The notes: a model not told the origin generated them from the sequence alone. Shown: positions 22,850 to 35,480, counted from the stretch's first letter. The stretch: DNA of 64,000 nt from Auanema rhodensis (GCA_964057225.1 OZ059897.1:8556001-8620000); one strand, 5' to 3'. Program-made: numbers and translations.

Positions 22850-25010
22850 TTTATTGCCTGGTTACCACCATTCAGTGTGGTACATACTTACAAGCTTAGT
22901 CAGAGACAGTGAATTTTTAAAATTATTTAATCGCTGGCGATATGACCGCTTAATTGCTACTAACCGCTAGATCTGCATTGAGTTTTAAGAGCATTTATTC
23001 TCCAAGTTTTTAGTTTGAAATTGTTTGCCCTAGGCTGAATGTATAAAAACTGCCCACCTTGCATTACTATATTTATAATGATTTTTTTCAAACGTCATAA
23101 TTTGTATAATAGCGTAGTGGCTAATATCACATAATATTTGTATATACGCAATTTTACTAATAATAAATTTTTTACTTACAGGTTTTCAAATTTGTTGTGA
23201 AATACGATCCTGGTGTTATGTGCTATTTCTATTGTTAAGCTGTACATTCGTTCCACGATCCTAGTAATACAACTAAAATAATTTAAAAACATTCCCGTTT
23301 CTGATATTGTGAAAAAGAATACTAATGCCGAATGAAGCGTACTTATTAAGAACAACCGTTTTGGTTGATAATGAATGCTAAAATGACGTTTGGAACTGCA
23401 TGTGGGTTCATACACGTGCTTTATGCTAAATTGTTAACGTCAACATGGGTGTGGCTGACATTATTTATGATTTCATATTATAAGAAGGAATTCGGAACCA
23501 TCTTTCATTTTTAAGAAAATCTTCTGGAACATAATCTGAAATTCAAATTATATTATTTTTCAGTAAAGTATATGAAATCGAAAACCCCTTTCTTAATCTT
23601 TATAGCAGATTTTGGTTGTTTTAATATTCGAGTAGGATTCATAGAGAAGTTATGATCAAACTATTGAAATGTCTGTTTGTTAGCATATTTTGAACTGAAT
23701 TAGGGTAGATGGTGTCAAACAAAATGAGAAATGAAGTCAGCCGCCGTTTATCTTTTCTGCAATTGATTTACTGCTCATTGTCCTAATATGAAAATGCCTA
23801 TATTAGGACTTGAATTGAAATATCAGTTTAATAAAATCAAATCGCTATATAGTAATAGATTAGTTAGCTTATGTAAGCAAATAGTTCTAATAGCAAGTAA
23901 ATATATAACTACTCTAGTTTTTCCTACTTATAACTATATTTGAGTTGAACTTTGAGCTAATATTGAATCATTTGCTGATTAGGTATCCATTGTGATGTGC
24001 TGAGAGAGCTCATATACAGAACAGAACAGAATTCTTGCATGTGATGATATTGGCAGAAACTTTGATTTGCTTCCATGATGTGCTTTATCAAAGAGATACA
24101 TCTAATCAAGCCACCATCTATGTTTTTAAAGAAAAACAAAAAAGAAATGAACCTTTTCTTACATGAGTCGCTGTCGGGTATAGAGAAGATGTCATTCAAT
24201 CTCATCTATGGTATATTTTTTTAGTGCGAATTGAATAGTTACAACACAATCTGTCTTTTTTTCAGAAAATAAAAAAAGTAACCAAATAAGGAGCTGAAGA
24301 GAATCTATTTTCATGCATTCTGTTGACTTCTGTTCGACAAATTTGTGACATTTTTATTTGAAAAGATATTAAGAAAATATAGTTAGATAACAATTTCATC
24401 ATTTTAAATTCATAAAATATCTTATATATTAAATGTTTTTTCTGTAACATCCTCGTCATCATCATCAACAACAACAACAATATCAGGATAAGCAGTATAT
24501 ACTCTATTCACAACTTCATCATCTTCTTGTGCTTCTTGAATACACAATTGCATAGGGATTTACATTGTGAGATATGAACATACTAAGAATGTAATTCTGT
24601 GTCTTCTCGATAAGGTTGTTTGAGCTGAACTAATGTGTCGACATGTTAAATCTCTCCCTTGAGATACATTAAAACATCAATAAATGTCTTAAACAATAAC
24701 ACTAGTCATCTCGTTTATTCTTTTTATGGTCAAAAAGCACACAAAAGCTTTTGACTGGTCGTATAGTTAGCCAATAAGCTACACGACAACGCACTTTGAA
24801 CAAACTGTTTTGTTCACCAATAAAGCTGCTGAAATATGTTGCACCAAGTGGTGCCATGAACCCAAGTATCATTAATCTTTCTTTTTTGGAAGTTTATGTC
24901 AGAACTAAAATCCTAAATTTAGCCGACTGGCATATTTTTCTATGTATAAATCTTCCTATTGGATGGCGGAAACAATCCTTGATGAGCAGAAAAACTATAG
25001 GAGATGAGAC
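22850..25010. other. Intergenic, cdc-14 3' flank
   Basis: About 2.2 kb of AT-rich DNA that probably includes the cdc-14 3' UTR. Reading frames are short on both strands and lack splice structure. A CAT/CAA-rich patch lies at 24455-24485. I see no gene. Confidence 0.5.
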
Positions 25011-27205
25011 CTAAAAATCCTCATGATGGTTTTTTTTTCTAAAAGGGCATTCAAAGGTATTGGTTGGACATTGCGATGAGATTCGAACAGATGTATTCAT
25101 TGACGGTTCCTCTTCATGTGCTTCGATTTTCTTTTTGCCCTGAAAAGGAGATTGTCATATGTGAGACAAGAGGAGAAGATGATGATACTCACGCATCTGC
25201 CTGTGTCGTCTGAAAGTATTTCTTTATTTCTAAAAATATTTTCATTAGACCTATAATGAAATCTATTCTGATTCATACACTTACGATGTGTTTTTAATTA
25301 ATTTATGATACTAATTCATAATGATCACTAAAACAGTTGGGTCACCTGTCTTCTTCATGTCTTTTAAACTATTTTATGATCTTTTTATCATTTCATGTAA
25401 GCATTGTAAATTTAGCAAAACGTCTGAAATATTAGGATTAAAGACCAAAAGACGGTAATAGCTCCATATATTATAAAAATAAGAATATATATATATATAT
25501 ATATATAAAATAATAGTTTTCCTAAAATAATAATATTTTTATTCAAAAAAAAAGTATGATGATGATGGAACGTTTTAAATAAATTTTGCTTTCCTTCCGT
25601 CTTTGGTTCATCAACAACTTGTTCCGCTTCTGTTGTGTTTATTTCCTTCTCGTGTAAGTAGAATACTTTCCTTATCAGAAAAATGCATGCATTTTCATTT
25701 TACTACTAATTGAATTGAATTTAATTACCAGATATCATTCCATGAATTCTTATGGCCCTTTTCTTCCTTCTCTCGAATGATGTTGGGCGACCCTCCCACG
25801 TCTTACCTGATGTAAGCATCACGAATTCGGTTCCTTCTTTTCGATGTTTCCTTCTTTTTTTCCAAATATAAACATCACAATCTAGTTCAGATCGTTATGA
25901 TTGAGAAATTTTATCCACCTACACTATTTTAGAAATAGTTTAAATATTGATACGCTTGCGTATACGATGTGCATCCGAACATAAGGGGCGGATTCTACTG
26001 ACGTTGCTTCATATCTTGGTGCTTGCTGACTCACATTGTCTCCTTATGTTCTACAATATTTCACACATTTTTAGCTTAAATGTCGTCAAATTGAGAAATA
26101 TTTATAGCTTTAATCTATTTTTGTTTCAATGTCTGATAGATAAGTCATTCTTGTCATCAGATATAAAGCCTCAGATTCATGAACTTGGTTCTGGTCCTGT
26201 TCTGAAGCACCAAGGTGTATCCAATTTCCTAACCTTCATCATACTTTTCGAAACGTTAAAGATAATCTTCAGCATTTTCTCTCCACAATTTGCACTTCTA
26301 TTCAGTATGTTACCTCGTGACATACTGAAGACTTTTATCCTGAATTTCATACAAGCTATCATGTGCTGACGATCTGGTATTAAATTTAGTTCACTGATAA
26401 GCTTTAAGTGAAAAGCTTTGAACTTGAACCTTATAAACATTCATAGTTCCTTATCTTCAGTCATTATGTCGAAGTTATTCATCATCTTCTATTGCTTGAG
26501 AAATATTTCAATTATCCCTATTTTAAGTGCCTTAATCATAGTTATAACTGAACCAAGTTCAAGATTAATTTCCATACCGTATGACTTCTCAATTACGACC
26601 CCGCCTACTGCTCGCTCCTTTCCTTTGTCAATATTTTTCTTCATATTTTTTCTGGGAATTGCGTTCTTCACTCGTGTTATTACATTTCTTGCAATTGTTC
26701 AAAAACCTTACCCTTAACAGTACGAAATAATGTCCGAACATTACATAATCTTTCGATTGATTATAGTATTTTAGCCTTTTTCTTACTAATCCGTTACAAT
26801 TGGCGCCGACTTGTCCTGAGTTTTTCGTATCCAAAAGGAGCTCATCAGCCAAAACTGTCAAAAACGACGTTAATTCTCCCAATATCTATATACAATTTGT
26901 CGTATTCATTTACTCTTCATCAGTTGTACTCTGTTGAGTTGTGAAGTTTGAGCCTTTGGTCCGGGTTCACATTCAACGTTTTGTGAAGCATTTCTTCTTT
27001 CAGAACTACATTTAAATCTTGATACTTCAGAAGAACAGTAGAGTTCAAACGTATTGCTTTCATTTTCGCAAAACCTTTCATATTTTCTTAACAATCTCTT
27101 AAACAGGCGGTTCTGTCTTTCATCATTAACTTTCTTCCTGAAATAAAGCCGATTAGTGCCTTTTCGACCTGCTTCATCGTCATATGGCTGGATATGTTTG
27201 GCTTG
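25011..27205 (-). CDS. Unknown multi-exon gene, partial model
   Basis: Family not recognised. The plus strand is pyrimidine-rich throughout, and the minus strand reads as short phased exons. The best chain is an exon ending at 26930 (includes LQAKHIQPYDDEAGRKGTNR), a 44-nt intron, exon 26885-26712 (58 codons, includes QVGANCNGLVRKRLKYYNQ), a 46-nt intron, and an exon from 26665 (NAIPRKNMKKN...). Further fragments lie near 26380-26290 and 26185-26110. A terminal set runs from about 25890 to the TAG at 25011-25013, with a last exon 25139-25011 ending FRKKNHHEDF. The product is Lys/Arg-rich with basic clusters (KKRRKHRK, RRKKR). Start, middle joins and total length are unresolved; coding-like frames continue to about 28200. 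Frameshifted fragments around 26100-26500 could mean missed introns or decay. It could also be a pseudogene or a worn transposon gene. Confidence 0.42.
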
Positions 27206-28395
27206 TAATCGATTCAGAAAGTCTTATCTGAATTTTCTCAATCAGTTCCGGCTGATTCTTGAATTGAAGACTCCCTCATTTCGAGCAAAAAGCAGACCTT
27301 TTCGTTGCAATTTTGTTTTTTCTTCTAATCTATCGATGCACCTTCGACAGAAAACAATATCGTTTATCATTTTCCCATGTATATATGTTTATATTTCTTT
27401 CTAATTTTCATCTTTCACAAAAAAATATACACTATATAACAAAAATCTTTCTTATAATCTTCTACAAAATATTCGAGAACGACGGAAAACGAAATTCGGT
27501 GTACTGATCTCAAAACGAAAATCTCCGCCTTCTATCCGTTTTCCGTCCCGAGATGAAGAGACCAAGCTTCAGAAGCTTCAAAGAACAGCATGACAAAGGA
27601 TCAGCTTCATCTCAAGTTGCTACTAAGCTTGTACCTGCCCCATTTCCAATTTGTAAAGAAAGTTGCTCAGACTGCTTATCATTTTCTGTCCTAACGTGCC
27701 TTCCTTGAATCTACTTTTCAATTTTTCTTTTTTAACTTTTTAGAATAGAATAAACATTCTATTATCTAAATCAGCTTTGAAGTAGTTAACTATACTTTTC
27801 CTTTCACTAACAATTTTCCAATAATCTTTCAGACTTTCCAACAAAAAAAACTCTTATGAGATACCATGTTGTCTGGGACAATCTGAAAGGGGTACCCCTA
27901 TACCTTGTTTTTCAACCAAATTCAGCCTATTCTATAATGAACCTTCAATATTTCTTTTTTCTTTTTATCATTAAACTACATTCCTTTCGCTCTTTCGCTC
28001 ATTTATGATATGCTTGTCTCTTTCTGATTATTCAGTAGCTTTTTGCCTTTTTATTTCGCAGATTTCCAATTTGATAACATCTCTAATTAGTTTTACATCA
28101 ATTTTCGACAGCACTGGGTTGTACCTCACAAATAGCTGGATCTTCCCGAATTTTTCAAATTTTTGTCATTCCAAATACGAAATAAAATGCGTCATTCAGT
28201 GTATAAGGATGCTATTCTTTATCAGTAGCCGCCCTAGAGATTATCATCTAACCTTAAAGCAGATCACATTCATGACCTATCTAGAACTTAGTGTGCTTGT
28301 ACTTCCATTTCACTCTTGTATTTCTCTAAAAAAAACTCATTTTATCGCCTTTAATTTTTTGTTTGCAATTTTACAATCTCACGATTTTCAGAGAT

Positions 28396-30638
28396 ATGAG
28401 ACTTCTGTGCATTTTTGCTATTCTTGCGCTGATATGCCTTTTGATCGAAGCTGCGCCAGGTCCTGTCACTCAACGACATCATCACGGTCGTCGGCATCAC
28501 AGACGAACATCTCCACATAGGACCGTCGTGCAGAGAAGAGTGAGTTTGGAAAACATTTTTTCTTCCACATGGCTAGATTTGGCATTGACGTTGAGCAATA
28601 TTGAATGTCTGTCATGTTGGGTTTGATGCCTATGATTTAGCAATTCATTAAAACGTTTGAGTTATAACTTCCGAAACTCTTCAGAATTGCTTTAGAAAAA
28701 AGGAAATTTATTCTTTTGAGCTTTTTCTCTTTTCAAACATTTCTCTAATCATTAGAACTACGTTTTTAACTTAATTGTGCACCATTATCAATGATGTAAA
28801 AGATACAGCCCTAATGGCTCATTAGAACTTTTTTTTAAATAAAAAGAATTCATCACCTGTTTATGAAAACAATATTATTCCCTTATTCAAAGGTTTTGTT
28901 CTTATAATTGTGAAATTGATCAAAACATTAATAAGGAATTACAATGATTCATAATACTTCATTTGCAGCTTTATATAAGGAGTTAGAAAAATATTTTCTC
29001 TTTTACAACTTTATCAGGATATTTCGCACTTTCTTTTTCTTCAAAGTCATCAAAAGATTCATGAGGTGTTGAAATACTATATAATGCTTGTTTGATAACA
29101 GCATATGTATCATGCCTTCGCCAAAGCATCTAGAACATTTTAAATTTTATTTATCTTATAAAAGATAATAAAACCTAAAAATGTATAAAGTCGTTTGAGA
29201 AATTAAAACATAATGAGCATATGTGTTCAACAAATTCTTTTTGTTAAAGAAATTTTTATTGTCTTTTGGGCGTAAAAACTATGCACATGTGTTAGATGAT
29301 ACAGAAGTTACTATTTTATAATTTATTATTTTTAAATAAATGATTGACCATAAAAAAGTTTCAAATATCAAAATCTTCCTCAAAAATAAAATAAATAAAA
29401 TGTTTTTCTAATTTTCAATAAAGTTTTGAAGCGTCAAGATGTACATTGTTCTCCAATTCTAAGCTTCAATAGCTCACTTTTGAGAAAACAATGAAGAGTT
29501 GGAGGACTAGCCTAATATTTGACAGACTGAATATTTTGCTTTTCAATTTTAATATCCAATAACAACTAAATTAAAAATTAAATATTTACTATAGGTTGTT
29601 CTTCAATTTATAATAAAATTCGAAATTTCTACCATACAATGACTTTTTTTCTAATATACATACTTTTCTATTCTTAACAAATACTTTACAAAAAAAGGGA
29701 TTGTCTTATCAATTAATCTTCTTGTGAACCCTTTGCAATGCCTATTTTTTTGGAATTTCACCTTAGATAAAGAGAATTTTTGCTTAATTCACTCAATTTT
29801 CATGGAAAAATTTCAGCATCGTCATCCAAGATATCCATATCCTCCACGTGATGAGGAAAATGCCGATTCTTGTACCAAGGAAGAAATTCATGTCATTTGT
29901 GGGCAAGAGAGACATTGTGATTTAACATGTGACAACATGTACAGGTATAACATTTTTCTCGAAGTTTCGAAACTGAATACTTTACTTCAGTCCTCCACAC
30001 TGTCTTCACAACACAAACATCCCCAAATGCTACTTCCCACGTTGTCAATGTCGTACTGGCTATGTTAGAAGTCACGACGGCAAATGCATTGCACCACACG
30101 AGTGTCCAAATCGGTACATGGAGCCTCAAGAAGAAGTAAGTTATCTTTCACCCATTTTTTCTTGTCATTGCCACGAATATTTTTAACATTGAAACTATTC
30201 TTCTCTACTTCTCCGCTTTATGCTACTGAGACTACATGTCTCGGCTACATTTATTAGATAGAACTGCTCGCTGTTGCTCCACAGATAACAGAAATATAGT
30301 TTGAAATTATATTTAGAGTTTTCTATCACTTTAATTTAACTGCGGAATAGCATCAGTAAAAAATTGAGAGTTCATTTAGTCACAAGATAATGGTGACTAG
30401 TTGGCTGTGTGATATTGAATGATAAACTAAGTCAATACATATAGATAACTGACAGATTCTAGTTTTATCAAAAAGAGATTAATCTAAAAACTAAGTATGC
30501 TTATTGTTTCCTTTTCAGAATAGCGATATCACTGTAGTTTTCAAGACAATGCTCCCCAAGCCCGTAGGAAAGATTCATTCATTCCGCACTAAAAACAAGC
30601 AAACAAGAAAAGTTGCCAGAAAAGTTCCTCACGTTTGA
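28396..30638 (+). CDS. Secreted TIL-domain (trypsin-inhibitor-like) protein
   Basis: The ATG at 28396 lies 4 nt after a TTTTCAG acceptor, as expected for spliced-leader addition. Exons: 28396-28539, 29817-29944, 29991-30135 and 30519-30638, all in phase. The protein has a signal peptide (MRLLCIFAILALICLLIEA), then a His/Arg-rich stretch (RHHHGRRHHRR), then a ten-cysteine TIL domain: C...CGQERHCDLTC...C...CYFPRCQCRTGYVR..GKCI...C. A Lys/Arg-rich tail with no cysteines ends ARKVPHV. TIL domains usually inhibit serine proteases through an exposed loop; the target cannot be told from the sequence. The basic flanks are unusual and might bind acidic surfaces or be processed off. The first intron is 1277 bp, much longer than the others. 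A polyadenylation signal AATAAA lies near 30819. Confidence 0.88.
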
Positions 30639-31297
30639 AGCATGTATGATATGTTAATTGGATAGTTAAATTTTTCTCTGAATTATATCCTGTGCTACTC
30701 GTATCCACTATTGGGTTCGATAATTTAATTCTCATTCTCATTCTCTTCTCATAGAAGATCCTTGAACAAGTATTAGAACGTTCATAATATTTTCTCATAT
30801 AGTTATTGTTTTGAAAAATAAAAACATTTGTAATTAAAAAAAATCACTAGCATAAAGCTAGTTACAGTAATTTGAATTTTGTAAACGATGTGCATTTATG
30901 CTACCCTTGCTCTGTCGAATAATATTAATAATAAGAACTGTATTTATGTTTTACTTTGTATAATGTTGACGTTTCACTTCAATATCGATGAATATGATAA
31001 CAAAATATTTCACTGTTAAATAATCCAACGACTGCATTCTTTCAACAAACAGAGTATTTTATATACATACTGAATTTTTAAATACAGGTATAGAAACATC
31101 ATTAAATAAAAAAGGTTTTTTGAATCTACGTACGCAAACGTCAAGTCACGTATAAGCCGTTCAAAAATTTACAACAACACAAGTGGGTACTGTTTTTTTT
31201 GAAAAATGCTCAATCTCGACATACATTCATTTTTAATCAACTTCTATTTTTTTTCTTTTTTTTTTTTCAAATATTAGTTTTGATTAAGAATACAATT
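30639..31297. other. Intergenic, TIL 3' flank and chmp-7 5' flank
   Basis: AT-rich DNA of 659 bp with the probable TIL polyadenylation signal near 30819 and a T-rich run at 31230-31270. The run could precede a trans-splice acceptor (ATATTAG at about 31271-31277). No gene is seen. Confidence 0.5.
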
Positions 31298-33047
31298 ATG
31301 TTCAATGGAAGTGGTGATTCTGAGAAATCTTACTTACCTCCTATCTGGAATGATGATGCAGCTATGATGGGTTATATGGCCATGATTAAGGTTTGTTTTT
31401 GTTATTAGTTGTTATACTTTTGTTTTAATTTATAGGCGCGGCATGTAAACGCAATTGATCACGATCGGAAAGTTAAATTTTGGGAGGAAGTTATTGATAC
31501 ATACTGTATTAGTCAGAAAAACGCTATTATCACTTTGGACACGTTAAAGCGTGCTTTCCGTAGAGGGGATCAAATTCCAGCTTCCTTGCAAACTGTTTTG
31601 GAACACTCAAAAAAGCAAGATGTTTTACTGGATTTATTAGTCTAATCAATTACTTTAGTTCTGGTAACCTTTTCACTCTTAACGATTGGCGAGAGAAGCA
31701 CTCATCTTGGGTAAACTGGGGAGTTTCGCAAATTGCCAAAACTTCTTCATGGTTTTTTGGTTCTTCTAATAACGTTCAAACGTCCAAATTTATTCATTTA
31801 CCTACTATTCGAGTTAGTTTAGTTAGAATCTTACATGAATACACACTGTAAATATAGAAACAAGCTGAAGATGTTATGAACTTATTTATTGATCAATTCA
31901 AAGCAGAATGTGATGGGACTGGAGAGGTTATTGCTTATTCTGATTTTTATGAGAAGGCTCGTCACATTTTCCGAACCAAAGTAAGTTTTCTTAAATGAAC
32001 TACAAGCTATAGTATTTTTTTCAGGAGAACTTTGATATTATTTTGGATTATATGAGTGATACTGGAGATGTTACTGTTGGTCAGTCAAACAAAGGAGAGA
32101 AAATTCTTAAATTTAGGGTTAGAAAACTAAGTTTTTATTACTTTAATACTTTTTTTCTTTTTAGGATATTGGGAGTAATGATCCAGTAAAGTTTACTGAA
32201 GCAGATGCTTCTGTGCATGACATTAGACGCGCAATGAACAAAGTTGAAAAGGAAATTGCCGTTTTAGAAGAAAAAGCTAAGAAGTAAGCAAAACAATATT
32301 GGAGTTCAGTGTAATTCTTGTTCTAGGTTTGATGATGAATGCAGGAAATGCGTTCGTGCTGGAGAAAAGAGCAGGGCTGCTTCCTATCTGCGACAAAAGA
32401 AAAGGTAATGGCATATTTACTGTTTGAAATATAATATTTCTGCAGAGTTGAAAAAGATATTCATGACAAGGATGGTCAATTGCAAGGATTATTAAATATG
32501 CTTCATCAGTTAGCTTCAACTAAGGTAAGTACGCAGCCGTTTCTTTTATTTTTTGGATTTCATTTTCATAAACTGTTTCACTCATATTATACAAAATGTT
32601 ACTTTTAGTCCAACAAAGAAGTTTTCGATGCTTATAAAATTGGATCTCAGGCCTTCAAGGCTAACCTTGCCAGACATGGATTGTCTGCTGACCAGGTTAT
32701 TCCAGTTATATATTTTTCAAACTGATAATATATTACAGGTTGACAAAACTATGGATGATATATCTAGCACTATTGAAGACTATAAGGAGCTTGAGGATGC
32801 CATGAGTCAAGGTTTTGGTTTCAAATCTACTGATAAGGTATAACAAATTCATTAAATGAAGCTTACTTTACTATATTAGGATGATGATTTGCAAAAGGAG
32901 TTGGAAGAACTCATTGCTGAAGAGAAGAAAGCAGACGAGCCTGTCGCCTTACCTGAAGTTCCAAGTGGAAGATTTGGATTCCGAGATGATGAACAAGAGT
33001 TCTCTTTGGAACAACGCTTACAGAAATTACGCGAACAAGCAGTTTAG
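31298..33047 (+). CDS. chmp-7: CHMP7, ESCRT-III nuclear-envelope adaptor
   Basis: ESCRT-II/III hybrid that recruits ESCRT-III to seal the reforming nuclear envelope. It begins MFNGSGDSEKSYLPPIW; exon 1 is 31298-31390 and exon 2 starts at 31436. The N-terminal winged-helix half includes IPASLQTVLEH and SSWVNWGVSQI, where human CHMP7 has VPLGLATVLQD and SSWISWGVG. The Snf7-like half follows: HDIRRAMNKVEKEIAVLEEK, a Cys/Lys/Arg-rich helix, LHQLASTK, and a C-terminal acidic segment with a MIM-like helix LEQRLQKLREQAV, ending at TAG 33045-33047. The end of exon 2 is uncertain: the frame stops at about 31645, so a donor at GTCTAA or GTTTTA must join an acceptor near 31694. Length is roughly 420 residues. 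From memory, chmp-7 (T24B8.2) and rpl-32 (T24B8.1) are neighbours in C. elegans as well. Confidence 0.9.
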
Positions 33048-33600
33048 AAATATTTGTCAATGTCTTCGTTTATTACGGTTAAATCTGATTTGTTAATGAA
33101 ACATGTTAAATTCGCTCAGAAAATCTCTTCTTTTCTACTAATTTCAAACTCACCCACTATTACATTTACCATTCTTGTTCGCAAGGAACTTTTTAATGTT
33201 TGCTGAAACTTTAATCATCATTTGTACATGTATAATTTTTGAAAATCTCTTTTAATTTTAAGTGTCTACCAATGTTTCATAATTTTTCACTTTGTAGATT
33301 CAAATAAACCTTGCGCGTTCAAAAGATGATTTGCTTACAAAAAAAGTGTATGCCTGTTTTTCAAAACATTGGGAACTTGCTAAGGCAAAATGCGTAATCA
33401 CTAATTTCACCTGACTATATGAAAAACTCGGCGTTTTGGAAGTCTCTATGGATGAAACAACTTTTCCAACTTTTTTATTCAGTTTTAGGATCTGGCCTGG
33501 CTATCTAATAGACTTCGTATAAATATGGCATCACTCTTCCAATATATATTCTTTTCCTTATTTTCATTGCTTCATTGTATTCATACAAAATATTTTTCAG
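33048..33600 (+). promoter_or_regulatory. chmp-7 3' flank and collagen promoter
   Basis: A TATAAAT box at 33516-33522 lies about 80 bp before the collagen ATG. It is followed by a T-rich outron-like stretch and a TTTTTCAG acceptor at 33593-33600 that directly abuts the ATG. An AATAAA near 33303 probably serves chmp-7. Confidence 0.65.
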
Positions 33601-34759
33601 ATGTCGTGGATTTTGCACGCTGCTGCCATCATATCTTCAGTTACTATTGCTGTAGCTCTTTTCATATCTGGTTCTATCTATTTGGATATCTCCGATTTTC
33701 ATCAGGCTGTAAAGGATGATATGAAAGAATTCCAAGTAGGAGAACCTTCTGTTGTAATATACAATTTCTGGTTCTTTATAGAACACTTATGATGACTCTT
33801 GGTCTGTAATGATTAGCTCATTGCCTTTGGAGGGTTCCGCTGGTGTTAGAGATGTCTTTGGACGTGCAAAGAGGGCTACTGGCCATTGCAACTGTGCCGC
33901 TCAAAGAAAAGACTGCCCTGATGGCCCACCAGGACCACCAGGACCAAATGGAGAGGATGGAGTACCAGGAAACCCTGGAGAGCCTGGAACCGACGGAAAC
34001 GTACAATTCGACAAATACCCAGGAAGCCCCGGTAACTGCATCGTTTGTGAAGCTGGACCACCAGGGCCTGCTGGGGAAGCCGGACCACCAGGACCACAAG
34101 GAATTGATGGAGAACCTGGACAACCCGGTGCTCCAGGAAAGGATGGAGAAGATGGACAAATGGGTGAGCCAGGAGAACCAGGTGCTGATGGAGAACCAGG
34201 ACCAGTTGGACAGCCTGGAGAAAATGGAAAGGACGGAGAGAAGGGCAAGGTGGGTAGTGATTAAAAAACAACTTTAAAATGTTTAATATCTTAGGGGAAA
34301 CCAGGAACTGCTGGAAACCCAGGACAAGAAGGACCAGCTGGAAATCCAGGGCAAGATGGGAAGCCAGGAGACGACGGAATGGATGGACAAGAAGGACCAG
34401 CCGGAAATCCTGGAACTCCAGGAATTAGCGGCCCACCCGGACAACCAGGACAACCAGGAGAATTGGGACTTCCAGGAGCAGACGCCGCCTATTGCCCCTG
34501 CCCAGATCGTACTGAACTTGGATTCAACAAGGGGTGAGAATTTCACACTAATAATCAATTTCACCCAATGAACCCGTTTAGAAGTAGCAAACCAAGTACC
34601 CATAACGGAGGCCCAGCAACACAGCCAACAGACAACGATGAAATCAAACATTCTAACCAAGATGAACCAGGCTTCTCTGATGACAAATCACCAAGCGAAG
34701 GACAATCTCAATCTTACCGTCGTAGAAGAGTTCTCAGAGTTAAGGTGCATGCCAACTGA
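33601..34759 (+). CDS. Cuticle collagen
   Basis: Extracellular structural protein of the nematode cuticle. The N-terminus ([20 protein letters not shown]) includes the signal-anchor helix and the NC domain. A furin-type site GRAKR precedes a CNC cluster and the first Gly-X-Y block; a short CIVC interruption splits the collagenous region in two, and the second block closes with a CPCP pair. A non-collagenous Ser/Asp/Asn-rich tail ends [15 protein letters not shown], stop TGA 34757-34759. Introns follow codon 45, after GEKGK (near 34250), and before the tail (34537-34581); phases agree. AATAAA lies at 34791. The long polar tail with a tetra-arginine near its end is unusual for a cuticle collagen and may be a C-terminal processing site. 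Confidence 0.93.
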
Positions 34760-34981
34760 GAAATTAAAAATAAATTCTTATCAAGAGAACAATAAAGTTT
34801 CATTAACTTTCTTTCTTTTTCACGTATTTTCACAACAGTAATTATGACACGAATCGATAAAAAATTTTCACCTTCAAAGACAAGAAAGTTCGAGTTCAAA
34901 CACATCACATCACACCCCCCTACATAACAAGCCAGTTTCGTTCTCAGTCTATCTATAGAGCAGTCTTCTATTTCAATTTTC

Positions 34982-35480
34982 ATGATGTCAACCTTCCGTT
35001 TTTTTCTTGTAATCATCTTAGTAGCAGGTATAGAAAGTAAGTTTTCGTTAATTTCCAGTCTGATTTTTAGTTTAAGGAGTTAATTCAACAAGTTTGAAAG
35101 ATAGCTTCAAACACTTGAGCGAAAAATATGATACTATCCGTAATGACAACTTGAACAGCTTGATAATAAGGAATGTCCCTTACGTGAGCGTTTTCCTAAC
35201 TCATTATTAATGAACCAACTTTTAGGGAACTCCTAAGCCTCAACCAGCTTTAGCAGAATATTTCACTTTTAAAGAAAGAGACTCGGTAGGTCTTGAACTT
35301 GAACTACTTCGATAACCGTATTCGTTAAGGCAAAGATTATAACTGGACCCAACGGACAGAAGATTTTCAGAGAATTTAGAAGATTATCAATAGCTGATGT
35401 ATGTGGCATAATGATAACTGTATTTTTGTGTATTATCCGTTTAGGTACTAAACAGACCACACAGTGGAATCCCAGGTTGA
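34982..35480 (+). CDS. Small secreted protein, unknown family
   Basis: Not recognised. Five exons keep phase: 34982-35036, 35077-35183, 35226-35285, 35330-35398 and 35445-35480. They encode about 108 residues. A clear signal peptide (MMSTFRFFLVIILVAGIERV) is followed by a charged mature chain of about 85 residues with no cysteines. It contains DSFKHLSEKYDTIRNDNLNS and a lysine/arginine-rich middle, and ends HSGIPG. Four introns of 40-46 nt in so small a gene argue that it is real. It sits between the collagen and rpl-32, 222 bp after the collagen stop on the same strand. A secreted peptide or neuropeptide-like precursor is possible, but I see no dibasic-flanked amidated repeats. Confidence 0.75.

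Noticed and set aside
25947-26369. 140-codon plus-strand frame
   Set aside because: It is T-rich, hydrophobic and without splice or domain support; it mirrors the candidate minus-strand exons.
28005-28520. 171-codon plus-strand frame across the TIL start
   Set aside because: The real frame is set by the signal peptide at 28396 and the phased TIL exons; this frame is a different one.
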